Source: UBA1715 sp036752345 (GTDB taxonomy: Bacteria > Bacteroidota > Bacteroidia > Bacteroidales > UBA1715). Taken from it: DNA of 5,851 nt. Positions 5,569 to 5,851 of this stretch are shown here, one piece after another; the stretch's first letter is position 1; every line of letters starts with the position of its first letter. Under the pieces are notes generated by a model that did not search any database, was not told the DNA's origin, and saw only the letters and a list, made by a program, of their open reading frames with translations. Where the stretch lies: contig DAIOSV010000060.1 of NCBI GenBank assembly GCA_036752345.1, positions 1 through 5,851 on the forward strand, read 5' to 3'. Both the position numbers and the translations under genes were made by a program.

Positions 5569-5585
5569 AAAAAAATGTGACTTTT

Positions 5586-5851
5586 CTATCGGATCAATGT
5601 AACGCTACCGAATTTGGTTTTCTTGCCATTGCCGGCATCAAATCCTTCCCATTCTTGTCCGTCAAGGAATGTAGCACTCATTTTCCAGATATATACGTCT
5701 GACTTCATCATCTTACCGTTGCAACGGCCATCCCAACTTCCTACGAATGAGCCATTTTCAACTTCGTTAGAGTACCATACCAAGTTACCCCATTTGTCGT
5801 ATACCGATATTTCGCATTTCATCAAGTTGAATCCCTTTGGTTGGAATGTGC
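5586..5851 (-). CDS. C-terminal end of a T9SS-exported surface protein (CHU_C / gliding-motility-associated C-terminal domain)
   Basis: The last 87 residues and a TAG stop (5588-5586) are visible; the 5' part lies beyond the right edge, as the frame stays open to base 5851. The visible part reads TFQPKGFNLMKCEISVYDKW at the edge, then WGNLVWYSN, GSWDGRCNGKMMKSDVYIWK, ATFLDGQEW and finally FGSVTLIR. This is the gliding-motility-associated C-terminal domain (TIGR04131 / CHU_C type, the type B T9SS sorting signal): a FxPxGxx(L/M) start, YDxWGNLVW, WDGxxNGK, DVYxWK and a GTVTLIR-like end. An ATG at 5822-5820 (and a TTG just before it) lies inside the domain and is not the true start. The rest of the protein is unknown; in this class it is often a large adhesin or hydrolase. 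A T9SS in this organism follows from the domain. Confidence 0.9.
   Translation of the reverse strand, partial: TFQPKGFNLMKCEISVYDKWGNLVWYSNEVENGSFVGSWDGRCNGKMMKSDVYIWKMSATFLDGQEWEGFDAGNGKKTKFGSVTLIR

Larger units (their letters stand above)
5286..5585. other. 300-base intergenic region between two co-oriented genes
   Basis: No credible open frame lies here. Moving in the direction of transcription (high to low coordinate), it holds a terminator for the upstream gene, a small inverted repeat at 5482-5497, an unassigned AT-rich stretch at about 5400-5480, a second inverted repeat at 5380-5398, the promoter at 5330-5360, and an AT-rich leader to the ATG at 5285. The bases just before the start (AAAAGCAAATAGT) have no Shine-Dalgarno match, as is normal in Bacteroidota. 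Confidence 0.85.

Noticed and set aside
5586..5825. A complete 79-residue small gene starting near 5825
   Set aside because: The frame continues open to the window edge, and the upstream residues (TFQPKGFN) belong to the same conserved C-terminal domain, so this is the end of a larger gene.

Overview
The window is almost entirely one very large minus-strand gene that begins at 5285 and runs off the left edge without a stop: 1,761 codons are visible and the C-terminus is missing. A second minus-strand gene enters from the right edge and ends at 5586. The gap between them is exactly 300 bases and holds a terminator for the upstream gene and a Bacteroidetes-type promoter for the large gene. I see no plus-strand gene, RNA gene, CRISPR array or insertion sequence.

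The organism is most likely an anaerobic, plant-fibre-degrading member of the Bacteroidota, for example from a rumen, gut or digester community. Four observations support this. The DNA is AT-rich. The large gene has an AT-rich leader without a Shine-Dalgarno sequence, behind a TAnnTTTG -7 box. The upstream gene ends in the CHU_C / gliding-motility-associated C-terminal domain, a type IX secretion (T9SS) sorting signal. The large protein contains one copy of an 'NGCDS' surface-protein repeat typical of this phylum.

The large gene encodes a secreted multi-enzyme. From the N-terminus it has: a signal peptide; a CE4/NodB polysaccharide deacetylase; a beta-sandwich; a Gly/Thr linker; a CBM4/9-like module; a second Gly/Thr linker; a GH8 glycoside hydrolase; a short unassigned segment; two InlB/Flg_new-type beta repeats; a CBM35-like module; a GH26 beta-mannanase; one NGCDS repeat; a third Flg_new repeat; a FIVAR three-helix domain; and the start of a fourth Flg_new repeat at the window edge. 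The expected catalytic residues of all three enzymes are present, so all three look active.

The modules suggest a hemicellulose-degrading polypeptide. CE4 would remove acetyl groups, GH8 would cut a xylan-like backbone (its spacing of catalytic residues is closer to GH8 xylan enzymes than to the cellulase CelA, as I remember the families), and GH26 would cut mannan. Two carbohydrate-binding modules would hold the enzyme on the plant cell wall. The Flg_new and FIVAR modules probably act as spacers or stalks. The substrate assignments are inferences from family membership. The upstream gene has its own terminator and is probably transcribed separately, but both products are likely exported to or beyond the cell surface.
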